This document shows, piece by piece, positions 35,301 through 47,500 of a DNA stretch of 64,000 nucleotides. Source of the stretch: Lithospermum erythrorhizon (Eukaryota > Streptophyta > Magnoliopsida > Boraginales > Boraginaceae). Every line of letters starts with the position of its first letter. Positions within the stretch are counted from its first letter, which is position 1. A program made the translations under genes and the position numbers. The DNA is taken from assembly GCA_019722365.1 (NCBI GenBank), contig JADFUC010001587.1, positions 1-64,000 on the forward strand, in the 5' to 3' direction. The notes under the pieces are model-generated. The model was not told the origin of the DNA, searched no databases, and saw only the letters and a program-made list of their open reading frames with translations.

Positions 35301-38300
35301 ATCTTCTGATGTTGCATATTTTGTAGGTTTTCATGATAAAATATTTTCCCTTACATCTTGCAGGAAGGCAAGAACTTGTGCATTAGCACCATCCAGCAGG
35401 TTAAAATAGTTCTTTTAACCTTTTGTTTTCTCCTTTTCTATGTTTTGAAGTCCATAAACCCTTCCTTTATTTTCTAATATCAACTTACTACAGTCAATAT
35501 ACAGCTTGATTTTTCAGTGACAGTGGCTGCCCTTCTTGGCATTCCCTTTCCCTTTGGCAGGTGTGTCTATAATATCGGTTTCCATCATTTCACCTTCTAT
35601 CTATAATGTATGTTTAACCTATTTGTTCAGAGTATCTGCTTGTTTACTATATGCTTCCCTCTCTTCGCTTTGTTGTGAATCACATGTATACCCACATTTC
35701 ACGATGGCCTCGTATGGTGATAAGGATAGATAATAAAGTAGGAAAGCTCTGAACATTTCCCCTTTGGGCATTGCAGTAGAAATTTCGAGTGGTCATTTAT
35801 GACATACTACATTCGTTCGAAACATTTTTTTAGATGTATCACTTAAGATGCACACTTATTAAGTATCCGGTAATGCTGTCATTTATTTCTCATGAGCTGT
35901 TATTAACAACGAAAAGCTTTCAAAATGTTAAAGTAGGCATATAAAGTAATTGCAAATTAGTGAAGAAGGTAATGGCCAACCTAACTATGTACAGATAACT
36001 TTTTGGAAGTAATAGCTACAAGTAAACTGTTATAGAAACCACTAGGGTTAGCCTAGAGGCGATGGGTTATTAGTATGTTACTCACAATGATGAGGCCCGG
36101 GATTGAGTCCTTGCAACGAATTTTTAATAAATAAACTGTTATAGAGGGAATTTTTGTTGACTTATTTATGTACAAAAATAACTATTGAGGAGGCTAACAA
36201 AATTCAGTATCATGCCTCTCATTCATCCCTATCCAAGTCCAAGCTGAAGATTGATGCATATTCGAAGTTTTTAACCAATGTTGCTGGAATAGCCCGATCA
36301 AAATGGACTGAGTTTAATTTAACAACGATGATAACTGGGTTTTCCATCATGCTGGTATCAATCTTTTTCCATATATTTCTTATCAAGTGGTTAGACAAAT
36401 AGGGCCTTCGTTTTTCGACTTGCGGCAGTCCAGTCGTCTCCTTTGAGATGATTTTTGCTTATGTTGTGGTGCTCATACACTCCTGCAGTTTCCTGCCCAA
36501 TAGTTTCATATGTAAGATTTCCATCAATTTTGATTAATTTAATTAAGGAGAAGTTAAATGTTCTCGTAGTGAAATTCTTCTATATCTTCATTTTTTGTAC
36601 CTCAAACCAGTGGAAGAAGGTAAAGTGGGTAGTTTCCTGTTGGCCACCACCGCAATACTCCAGTTGAGGTATGCGCTCATGAAGAAGAAGATGATATTGG
36701 AGGTAAGTTTCTTGACATGTGAATTTTTTATTTTTTATTACATCAACAAAAGTTGATGTTATCATGGCAATTTCCCCTCCTTAATGCTTGTCACACTTAC
36801 TTATATATATATACTAACTCATTTTTTGCAGCGACATTTAAACGGCTAATTACTTTTTAATGTCCCCAATTATTTCCAATCCTTTCAGTGATTGTGAAAC
36901 TTTACTACAATGGTCATGTTGAAATAATAAATCTGATGACATATATGTCAAATAATTAATGTTCAACTCAATTTCTAAGTTTTCTCAAAAGTTTAATGTT
37001 GACAAGCCAACTTTTGGGGAGGGAGTATATTACTCATGAGAATTTTTGTTACTGTGGTTGGACATTATACTATCTTTCTTTGAATTTTTTGCAGGCCATT
37101 TTATTAATTCTACTAATTCCTATCATCAGTTTTGGCATTCAACTTGGGCAATTCAAGCAGGCTGTCAATTCTTTGTTTCTGAAGGTATCTGATTCCTGGA
37201 TGGTAGGGATCAACTCAGAGTCTTATATTTGGATCAACACAGTTGAAGTGTTGCCAATACTTGTTCTTATAATTCTGGCATGTTTATTGTTCAAAGGCAT
37301 TTGTCAAAGATCTTTCATAGGGATCTTTAAGTTGGTCATTGTAGGAACTATATTCAGTTAAGCTATGTATTGGGCATTAGATAGTCACCTACTGAGTCAG
37401 CATGCTGCTTTTGGAGTTATTCTTGGGAATGTAATTCCTCGAGTTGTCTACACTGTTAGTTTGTTACAAGTTCTATTTTTGGCCATGATCCACCTTTTTG
37501 GTAGTGAGAAAACAGCTGGCTGGGAAGAAAAGCTTGTTGGGAAAGCCTTGGCCATGTTATGTTCGTGGAGTTCCACAGTAATTCTTTTATCTGGGAAGCA
37601 AGGTTCTATTGTGGCTTCAGCATCCGTATTAGGCGGTACTGGCTCCTTCTTTATGCTGTTTCTTTCTTGTACATTAATATACCAGTATAATGACTTGAGG
37701 GAGATTCCTCCACAGGTTGGTGCATAATCAAGTTAATGAGCATCGAAGGGGATTCAAAGAATGGTATGGCAGTATGAGCCTCATACTCTTCTCATACAAT
37801 ACAGTGGAATCTTCTGGCGGTGTGTCTATTTTTCTGCACTGGTCACTGGTAAGTGGCAAAATAATGTTGAGAACGTGGTTGACGAGTCCTCACTTCAGAA
37901 TGATAAGATTCCTTTGTTTCCACGGCATCTTAAGTTTTCACCTAATAATATCATTATCGCATATGCAGGTGTGCCTTTGACGGCCTCAGATATGCAGCTG
38001 CTTTCACTGGGTGAGTTCCAAAATCGTAGTGGTGAGGTTTGTAAAACCCCTAGGCATGACAGATACCTTTTAGTGACAGGCTATCGACTTCACTGACCTC
38101 CCATCCGAATGTTTTCCCAATCTAGATTGCTCCTTGTACTCTGGTGGGTCGAGAAATTGATGTTTTGGCAAACGACTGGCCTATCCAGTGAACTATGATG
38201 TCCTTTCTATTTTCTTAAGTACAAATGGAAATGCTGGATGAATGATCTACTTGTTTCATTTGTTCTAGGTTTGATGAATTCAATCTAATTCGCCAAGCAG

Positions 38301-39012
38301 TCCTCCTCACTATAGAAACATTTGGCTTCTCTCGTATTTTGCCAATAGTTGGACTTCCATTTCTGGTTGCACACCAGCACAGAGCTGCAGACAAGGGAAC
38401 AGAAGGGCATGTCTTGCAATTATCTCTGGTAGGTGTACCTAAAAAGTAACGATCTGTTCAATTTGCAAGCATTACTCCAGTAATACATACCTCCGATTCA
38501 ATTCTAATTGACTTTTCGGTTTCTGAGGTGGTGCCTGGACCAAGAATTACTTCTTATTTCCTCATTCTAATAAATATAAAATTTATATTATTTGAATCGT
38601 TTTTTAAAACGTTTTCATGATATTATTTTCTAATAAAATGTACTTAAAAAGGTTATTTATGCTCAAAAGATTTCCTAAACCGAAAGCGCCCAATTAAAGT
38701 CTAATAGTATATGGTAATACTGAACAGAGCTTCCAAATCAACTATCCCTTGAGTTTGGTGATGTCAGTTCAGGTCTTTAAATGTTTTGATGTCATTTGGC
38801 AATTTTCAGGTGTATTTGATATATGGTCTCACTATTGTCATAGGAGTCACATTCACAATCTTGATGGTATCCTACTCTTCCTCTGAATAAATAAATTTAT
38901 GCATCTCATCACGTTGCAACTTTCTGCTACAGGTCTGGGGTGTATTTGTCTCAAATTGCCCATGGTGGCTCTTCTGTTCATATGTTTGGCATCATTTTAC
39001 TACATTGTATAG
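32315..39012 (+). CDS. GPI ethanolamine phosphate transferase 3 (PIG-O) homologue, disrupted
   Basis: PIG-O adds ethanolamine phosphate to the third mannose of the GPI anchor in the ER. Exons: 32315-32532, 33746-33780, 33960-34375, 34637-34714, 34971-35096, 35181-35270, 35364-35399, 35505-35560, about 36190-36511, 36611-36702, 37095-37715, 37773-37848, 37969-38010, 38269-38428, 38810-38866, 38933-39012. The start MVRWWALLMFMGIT opens an N-terminal membrane anchor. The alkaline-phosphatase-fold domain follows: VIIVFDALR, GLTTGGLPTFID, MMGDDTW, FLGV|DHAGHIFGV and LVMGDHGQTLNGDHGGGTAEE. Exons from about 36.2 kb encode the multi-span membrane half. Lesions: no GT donor after exon 4 (GA at 34715), a conserved block of roughly 80 residues not found between 35561 and about 36190, stops TAG 36400-36402 and TAA 37359-37361, a 5-bp tandem duplication at 37794-37803, and a frameshift in the last exon. 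Homology is very sure; whether the gene works is not. Confidence 0.85.
32620..33080. repeat. Intronic minisatellite, about 43-bp unit with CTCGAGTAATAT core
   Basis: Intron 1 of PIG-O holds about ten diverged units of the form TTAGGTGATTTTCATTCTCG followed by AGTAATATCCYGTGGCCA. The CTCGAGTAATAT core repeats almost perfectly in the right half; units on the left are more decayed. Confidence 0.8.
36023..36145 (+). mobile_element. Short tRNA-like SINE with 14-bp target-site duplication
   Basis: TAAACTGTTATAGA occurs at 36023-36036 and again at 36132-36145, bracketing 95 bp. The insert has GTTAGCCTAGAGGC (36047-36060), which fits a Pol III A box, and CGGGATTGAGTCC (36098-36110), which fits a B box, about 40 bp apart. 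It ends in TTTTTAATAAA. The perfect duplication implies a recent insertion. It lies in PIG-O between exon 8 and the next recognisable exon, where conserved coding sequence is missing. Confidence 0.75.
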
Positions 39013-39403
39013 CATGCTTCAAGTTTGAAACTGAATCATGACGAGACTTCATCGTTATAAGACTTCAACAAATTGTGGCATTCAATTCTATCAACGCTCC
39101 GTTCTACCCATTCAAGTAAAAGATGGTTGGAAGAAATTTTGGAGTCAACATTATTGGAAACAGATTGCATACAACAGTGTTGGAAAGCTGGCAGGGTTAG
39201 AAGCCTGGAACGCAGTAAAGCATCCTATACTCATGGAGATCAAGATGCCATACACAAGCTGTCTACTTCACCTACTCTTAATCGCCAGATCTTAAGTATG
39301 CAAGACTTATGAAAAACTACCCTTTTTGAGGACATCGTATTTACTTTGGTTTTTCGTTTTTATTTGACTGACCTATCTTGACTTTCGATGAAAATTATAC
39401 CCC

Positions 39404-39568
39404 TTGAATGTAAATTTGACCTCACTTGCAAAACTGGATCTCTTTGATAATCCATTGAATGGAGCCTTTTCCATATTCTTTTCCAACTTCACTAATCTGC
39501 AGGTGCTCTGTATATCCAAATATATAATACTCACACATCTCGGGAAGAATACCAATGGATTTCTTTAA
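39404..39568 (+). pseudogene. Leucine-rich-repeat fragment (receptor-like protein type)
   Basis: The plus strand reads NLTSLAKLDLFDNPLNG followed by FSNFTNLQVL, one and a half plant-type 24-residue LRR units (L..L.KLDL..N.L.G). The usual LxGxIP motif is replaced by LNGAFS. It ends at a TAA near 39568 and a stop lies shortly upstream. It sits 400 bp past the PIG-O stop and looks like a stray fragment of an LRR receptor-like gene. Confidence 0.5.
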
Positions 39569-39599
39569 GAACATTTCTTCTTGGTGATGAGATTAGTTT

Positions 39600-41540
39600 C
39601 AGTAAACAACTATTATGAAAATTAAAGAGACAAATATTACTCATAATAACGAAGCTTTATCAATCTTGTAGCATGATCAATTTTTTTTAAATAAAAAATC
39701 TCTTTCATTTCTTTGAGGGAAACTAGGGAAAGTAATTGCATCGGTTTTACCAGCTAAAGCACTCTGTCACGATTTTCTGGCTTTATTCTCGGCAGAAAAA
39801 ACTGTCCGTTAACCTTTTCGACCGATTGCTCTGGGCCGGTTTTGGGCTTGTATGGTGATTTGATAAATAAACTAAAGAAATAATAAAGTTTTATATTGTG
39901 TAAGTTTTAAGTAGCTTCATAATACATTAATTCTTGGTATTTGATATCAAATTCAAATTCATTAAAACTTTATACTCTATAAGCTAAATATAGATATAAA
40001 AAACATAAACAGTAGAACAATCAAGCCTTTAAATTTGTAAGTTTATACTCTGTAAGCCTTCAAATTTGTACACAATGTATATTAATTACTAAATAAAAAA
40101 CATAACTCATTAATCAAGTAAAGACTATACACAAACAAAACTACACAAACAATAGAACAATCAAGCAAAGAATAAAGCTTAAAACTTAAATTAACTACAA
40201 TCAACAATAAACAAAACAAACAAACAAGGAAAAAATAGAATTGAGATAATAAACTAAAATTAAACATAATAAAATATTAGAAAATAAAAATAATAAACTA
40301 AAATTAAGCATAATCAAATATTAAAAATAATAAACTACAATTACAAGGTTTTTTTTGAGAGTTGAGAGTTCCTTGAGAGTTGAGAGTATTACAGGATTTT
40401 TTGAGAATCGGTGTATAAGAGCGGAAGTGGTCCAGACTTCAAGTTCAACCGCCGAGAGTGTTTGTGTGTGTGTTCGGGCGGGGGGTTCAAAGAATCACGG
40501 TGATATTACCGTGAATTCCCAAATATTACTCATAACGCATACATTTCTGTGACGAAGCCGCAACGACAAAGCTATTTTTTTAAAGTACTCATATAGTAGG
40601 AAACAAAATAAAAACCGACTCGAACTCTAACGAACCGAAAATAATGTAAATTTTTAACCGACCATTTAGGTTCAAGGCCGAGAGAACCAACTAATTTGTA
40701 TTTTATGATTTCAAATAACCAACCGATCCATTTCTAAATTTTATGATTTTTCAATAATTTAAATAAAATATATATAAATCTTTCTAAAACTAATAATATG
40801 TTAAATACAAAAGATACGTAAAAATAAGGATATCGCTAGACAATCACAGATGTAGATTTATAATTAATCTTAAAAGGAAATTTAATAAATACATATAAAT
40901 TAGCGGCTGACTTAATTTTGGAAGCCAAGACGAGCATGCCTCAAAATGTCCAAAACCAAAAAATTTAAATCAAACTCCGAACCTAACCGATATGGCTGAA
41001 CTCTAACCGAATCGATTTGTGCTCAACTCGAGAAAACTGATGAAAGGTGCTTCGATTTTTAATTTTTACCAAACCGAACTCCCTACTAGTATTTCTTCAC
41101 TTGGGTAATTTATATTCTCTGTGGTCTTGCCCAAGAGCACAACTATTTTGTTTGAAACTTGGCATCAATCCAACCAAACTTGACATTAGTCAACCATGAA
41201 CTTAATTCAATTATACTACTCTTATATCAATAGTCATAACTCTCACACGACAAACATATTTGAAAAACTATGAACATTGTGATATGGTTAGAAATAGCAT
41301 TAAACAAGAACTTTAACTGATAAAAAGCAATTAAGTAAAGTGAAAATATTAACCGTCGATATATTTTTCATAGTACACATACAAATAAACAAAAATTGAG
41401 TTTACAATCTAAAACATCAACTATCAAAATTTCAACCATCTTTTGGGAATGGAGGAGCATTTAAATTTCTACTGATATTAATGTGATCAGCCTTATGATT
41501 TGAAGATATGCATTTGCCTAAGAACTCAACAAAATGGGAA
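39600..41540. other. Non-coding interval between the two convergent genes
   Basis: AT-rich, with no gene. Around 40610-41070 the sequence has repeated AACCGA, CCGACT and CCGAAC words (for example ACGAACCGAAAATAATG and AACCAACCGATCC) like those in the terminal parts of plant hAT elements. The same kind of sequence appears at 53197-53290 and 58590-58740. No ends could be placed. Confidence 0.35.
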
Positions 41541-41549
41541 TGTAAGTTC

Positions 41550-44500
41550 TTAGTTCTTCATTTTCTTCTTTTGCTTCTCTTCTAGGCGATACCTGTCCCT
41601 CCTTTCCTCCCTCTGACGCCAACTGCCTTCTTTTGCCTTAATGTCATGTGTTTTTCTGTTTTGTTTCATATTTTCCACAAGTAAATAAAATAAGAACACA
41701 AGATGTATTAGTAGCACACAGATCACTCGAGTTGGTAGCACAGTAATTCACATTTCAGCAATCGACGAAAATAACATGCAGAGCTCAAACATACTTCGAT
41801 CGATAAGATACAAGAATGACAAAAAAAAGCATTATGTTAATTAGTTCGAATGAACTCCAGCAGATCACATTATCCATTGTTTGCATGAACATTTGTAGGA
41901 AAATTCAATACAGTTCAGAAGAACACCAATGGGTTAAAGAATCAACATAAAAAATGAAATACTGTTGGATAACGTTATCAATCTCATCATATTATGTGAC
42001 TGAAAAAATACCTTATTACTCTCCATCAGTCGAAGATGTTGAACAAGTGCACGCAAACGTTTCTCATGAGGCTCCATCAGAACTGCCCTACTCTTTCCCC
42101 AGTGTAACACCCTTTTGAGCAGTGGCTTGGCTTTCGACGCAAAGGGAGACCTCGCCGCTTAGGGATGTCAATGATTGAACTTTTTAGCCTTTCAATTGGC
42201 TGCGTACCAGAAGAAAACATGAAACCGAATGAGAATGTCAGCAGATGAAGATGGAGCCAAACATAGAGTCTAGGTCTTCTTCGCTTCCCTCAGATGATGA
42301 AGATGGTCGAACTGATAATTAAAACGTGTAACAAAAAGTTGTAGTAAAATTCATATCATTACCTTGTATAATGAATCTTGCTGACGGGCAATGGTATGTT
42401 ATGTTCCTCCTCAACTCCTGGACACTGTTTTCATTCCCTCCCAGGTCCTGTCACGGGCTGCAACGCAGTCGCCAATGGATTGTAAAACTTTGGGGGAATT
42501 AACTCATGCCCAAGCACGCAAAAAAGACTAAGTGTCACTCATCAGAATTCTGTCTTCAAATGTACATCTTGCTATGCCTTCTTTGGCACCACTTTCTTTT
42601 AGGTTTGTCTCCAATCTCTTCCTTTGCAGCCTGAGATAACCATCAGGAAAATCAGGAAATGTTTCAGACAAATAAAGCTTGCGCATAGCAAATTGCTTGA
42701 AAAGAAAGCTGTGAAGGGAATTACTTTTAAAAAAAAACGTGACAGTAGGTATATAAAAGAGCTAATGTGGAGGCAAAATTCTATACCTCTTATGACACTT
42801 AACCACCAATAATTTTGTGTAAGAGAATTAACACTACATGTCATTATAAAGAAGTAGAATAAAACTACACAAGTCATTTGGAAATAGGGTAAAGTGTAAG
42901 TGAATGAAAAATAAAACGAACAGAATTAATACTAATTAAAATCCCAAAACAAAAGGGTGGTAATTCAAATAAAAAGGTACACATGTGCACATAAATAACA
43001 TGATAAGAAACCTTTTAATTTTCAACTACTTCACAATTCACATTAAACTTACTGACCCAGAGAAAGGACTCATTGCATGATGGAAGCAATAAAATGTTTA
43101 TAACTATATATGTGCAGGAAAAAGGCTGTAGTATATGTACAGCTCTGGCAATATCACTAGCCCTGTAGTATAGACAGGCCACTTACCTCAGGCTTTTGTT
43201 GCAAAAAGTAAGATCATGATACTATGAGATTTAACGTAAGGTTACCTCTATGAAACTTTTATTTATTCAATTTATATTGACATAGCTAGTCATTAGAAAA
43301 TCAGGAGCATACCTTCTTCACCTGCCCACGAATTCCACTAACAGTTCGAACCGCCGCACCTTCAAACCTCGCTATTTCAAGATCTGAAGTGAACATGTCC
43401 TTTATAAGTGCAGTCTTTTTAAAGATCTTGCAGGGATAACCAACCAATTTAATCTTCTTCTTTATCTGTGCAGCATGGTTAAATTCAAGAACAGTTGCCG
43501 TTGCTGAGACCCTAAATGTTGCCTGCAAATCAGAATCAGATTATATACAAGAATCCAATTAGTATCAGGGCCATGATAAAAGGTCCCACACTAGATCAAA
43601 ATAACACAGATATGGCAAAAAATATCGGCGGCCGGATATCAATTTTATACATTAGACTATGTTAAAGGAACAATGGTTCAAAATAAAAATACAAACCAGG
43701 GGAATAAAAATCGCTCACATTAAATAGTTTTTACATTAAAGAGTCTTAAATTGACTACGTTCAGACATAGAATCTAAAGTCCCCTTTACTATTTTCTAAA
43801 CATCTACATTCAACTGCTCATGTCAAACATGTTCAATAAATGACTTAGTTACGTGCACAGGTTGGAGCGTCTAAGCATCATACCATATTGTTGGATAAAT
43901 TTTGGACAGTAACCATCCCAGAGCGTGGAGGTGCTAGGGGACCCCAAAACATGGCAAGACAATGCATGTGTTCAGGAGTGTACTTAAGCATACGATAACG
44001 GCCATTCTGGTCCTCAATGGCATAAACAGGTGTAGTTTGATAGCGCCTCCATCCAATTGAAACAATTATTGGATCCCTTGTCTTCAGAACTTTTTTGTGC
44101 CATCTATGGCGCTTCAGACGTACCTGCAATCAAGCCAAATGTATTTATATGTTATTTGTCAATCCAGTACATCGTGAGTCACCATGATTGACTGGCTTCT
44201 GAAAACAAGGCCAGAACAGAGTTCAAGACTACAAGGAAAATTCATATACAACATAACATAACGAGAATGGGCTAGTTAAATACGGATATAAGTAGAATTT
44301 AATATACAGATTGAAATATGAAATGGGATTAAGCATAGTTAAACAGGAAAAGAATTGTGACCACACCTTTCCCGACATGATTAACCTGAATACCTACATT
44401 GCATCAGCTGATAGTTTACAACTCTCTTAACAAATCTATGACATTTTAATATCATTTTAAGATATACATAACTTCTGTTCTTCTCTTTACACAACTATAG

Positions 44501-47500
44501 GGAAAGCAAAGCATTTGTGATTCTGCAGAGGGTATTACCAGGTACATAGAAGTTTGAGCTGCTATCTAGGTAAGAACTAAAAGATGCACAACAGTAACAA
44601 TGAACTCTCAAAAGAGAGCATGAACCTCATGGCCACATGTCTCTTACCTGCATGTATCCAACATTCTCTTCACCAAGTGCAAGCCCTCCAACAAGAATAG
44701 GATGAGAAGGATCAAAATGTTCGACCATCTCATATGGAACATCATGAATTTCAAGCCTTACGTAACTTCCAGTTTGGTACCCTTCTATGTCCAGCCTCAT
44801 GTCCTCATCAAGCTCACAAGTCTAGCCAAATTTATTTGTTTCTAGCCCGGCTCTCCTCCTTCAGCTGGAAAGACATTTAATGTTGTCACAGAATAATTCA
44901 ACTTCACAATCCAAGGAAATTGATCAAGAAACTCAGCTTATCATAAAAGCTGCTTCCACCGGTAGGACCACTATGAGACTTGCCCCCAGTTTTATCATTG
45001 TTATCGTCATCAGGAGATTCGGACCCATCATATTGAGGTTGCAGTTAAGGCCCAACTATTTTAAATTGCATATAAGAAAATCCACAACAGAATGAATGTG
45101 AAACTAAAAAATGAGCTACAAGAATTTTAGCAAGTTAATGGGCACTCAAGGACACTATCTGCTAATAGTTGACATAATGACTACAGTACAAGATCACCGG
45201 CTCCCAGAGAACGGACCATTTTCACAAACATTTTTGTCTGTTTTTCGAAGTCTTGGGCGCTTCACACAAAATTTATCGGATATAAAAGGATCTTGAGAAT
45301 ACACAACGGAGACAAGATCATGTTGACTTCAGAACACAAAGCATAGTGAAATGAAACGATGAAACACGGAACTATAATATAGAAGGATATTGAGTATCAA
45401 ATTTGGCACGGAGGGCCAACTTTTTAAGCCTCCTCTCTTCCGTGGCCTTGACATCATCATTTGAGAGCATAGACAAGTCTCGCTTATCTCCTGCAGAATG
45501 TCCATCATACTTCTCACCTGTTTCCAAATCTTCAAATTCACCAAAGACAGCTTCACCATCATCATCACTGAGATCTTCAGAAACTTGACCTCGCTGAGCT
45601 GCCTTCGACCAGTCTCCCGTAACAAATCGATCACGAATGCTTTCTATATAATCTTCACTCTTCCAGTCTTTAGACATAGCAGGGATCATGAATTTGGAAC
45701 AGTCATCAATATTTATGTCATCATCTAATGTGTCCAAGAATTTCTGGAAATAACCAAAAGTGATTAGCAATATGAGCAGAATTACATGACCAAAAGAATA
45801 TGTACTATATACTTCTTCCGATCTTAAGTGATGCTTTTAGAATTATACACACTTTTTCAGGAGTATTGAACATTCCTCTCTCCACATTCAAAGGGGATTT
45901 GTCTGCCTACTCCACACCACTCTTGATGATACAAATCAATTTTAAATTTTTAATGAAGGTAGTGGAAAGGATAGGCATCTTAAAGTACAAACCCTTGAGT
46001 AGTTAGAATAAAGTAAAGGATAAAAAATAAAACTAAAAAAACTGTTATATCCACTGTTTAAAAAAAAACACTTACTTAACAAAGTAAAAAAAGGACAAAT
46101 TCTAATACAACACTTGCTAAAGATCAGGGGAATATATACAAAATCAAAATGTTCAGTTCTTGTTCAAAATAAAATAAAAAATAAAAACATATTTAGACCA
46201 ACTCCACAGGGTGTCCAGTATTAGAAAAGGCATAAGTTAATGATAGAGGAAGAAACAGTTAGTTAGAGCCAGACCTTCTTTCCCTCCCCTTTGGGCTTAA
46301 AAAATTCATCATCCTCACTTTCATCATCGTCAACGCTATCTTGTGCTTCACGAGACTTCAAAGACGGTTTTCCATAAACTAAATGCATAAGATTAACACT
46401 CTGTCTCATGGAAGTGCGTTCCACCAGGGCCTCCTTCCATTTCGCAGTATTTCCCATCTCATTTTCTGGAGGGCGATGATCATAATATTCAGTGAATATA
46501 CTGCAAAGATGAATACTATGGCCTGACGGAATAGATGCAGAAAAGTTCCAGAGGCTTAATTACTTCTTTCTTTAAATAAAGTTTTCATTTATAGAAACAG
46601 AACTTGCATCATCTAGGAGGCATATCTCATAATAATGAAAGCATAATTAGAAAGCTTATATTAATGCACATATAAAAATAAGCTAAATTCAAGACAATAA
46701 CAGCTTATTCTTCATTCAGATCAAGGCACCAGAGACCAATGCACGATACCGGGCAAAAAAACTGCTGTTAACGCAATCATCCTGATCAAATTCTCTAAAA
46801 TTTAAAGTGCAGAAAGAAAGCGCATACCTTCCTTTTCAGAATACTCTTCCTCCTCCCCTGATGCTTCAGATTGAGAAGATGCAGCATCCATCTCATTGTC
46901 ACTGTCGTCATCATTGCCATCTTCGTTGGCATCATCAGATTCTTCTTCATCCAACTGCTATGTATAGGTTGATGCAAAAAATTAGAAACAACAAAACTGT
47001 CACTAAACAAAACCCGGGACAATAGATTAAAATTAAAGAGAGAAATAACCAAGGACAAATGTTATACATAGAAAGTTATAGGAGGGTTGAGGCTATAGTG
47101 AACATGAAGTTGCATGATGATAGAACAAATACTAGATGGAAGCTGGCATAATACTAAAGTGTGAAAAGAAGCTTAAAGTTTTGAAAGCATCCCCACAATT
47201 TCCAGAAGATCCAACTAGAGCAAAAAGATACTATTTCAGGTTAAAATGAGACTAATTAGGAATGAATGACATATGTAAGAACAGATGGTTTCAAGCCATC
47301 AATTTAGTGGGCAAACTAGTGCTATTGAAGAAGCTGGAATGAATTTCGGGGGCCTTTTATTCCGATCCAAAAGAAGAATGTATTTTAAAGAAAAATTTGA
47401 ACTAATGTAACAAATATTACAATTCTCTGCTTAGAACTAAACCAGAGATTTGGCAGCTCTACAAGACAACACTTCACCCTCTGTATATTTTCCAAACCTA

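Noticed and set aside
35536..35733. Open frame continuing from PIG-O exon 8 into its intron
   Set aside because: It reads through a consensus GT donor at 35561, and the added residues do not resemble the PIG-O family.
39038..39312. Overlapping open frames of 79-85 codons just after the PIG-O stop
   Set aside because: Two frames are open at once and neither resembles a known family. This is more likely the 3' untranslated region.
46795..47058. Minus-strand frame rich in Met and Leu overlapping BMS1 exon 9
   Set aside because: The correct frame of the same exon gives the acidic [14 protein letters not shown] run expected of BMS1. The other frame is a shadow.
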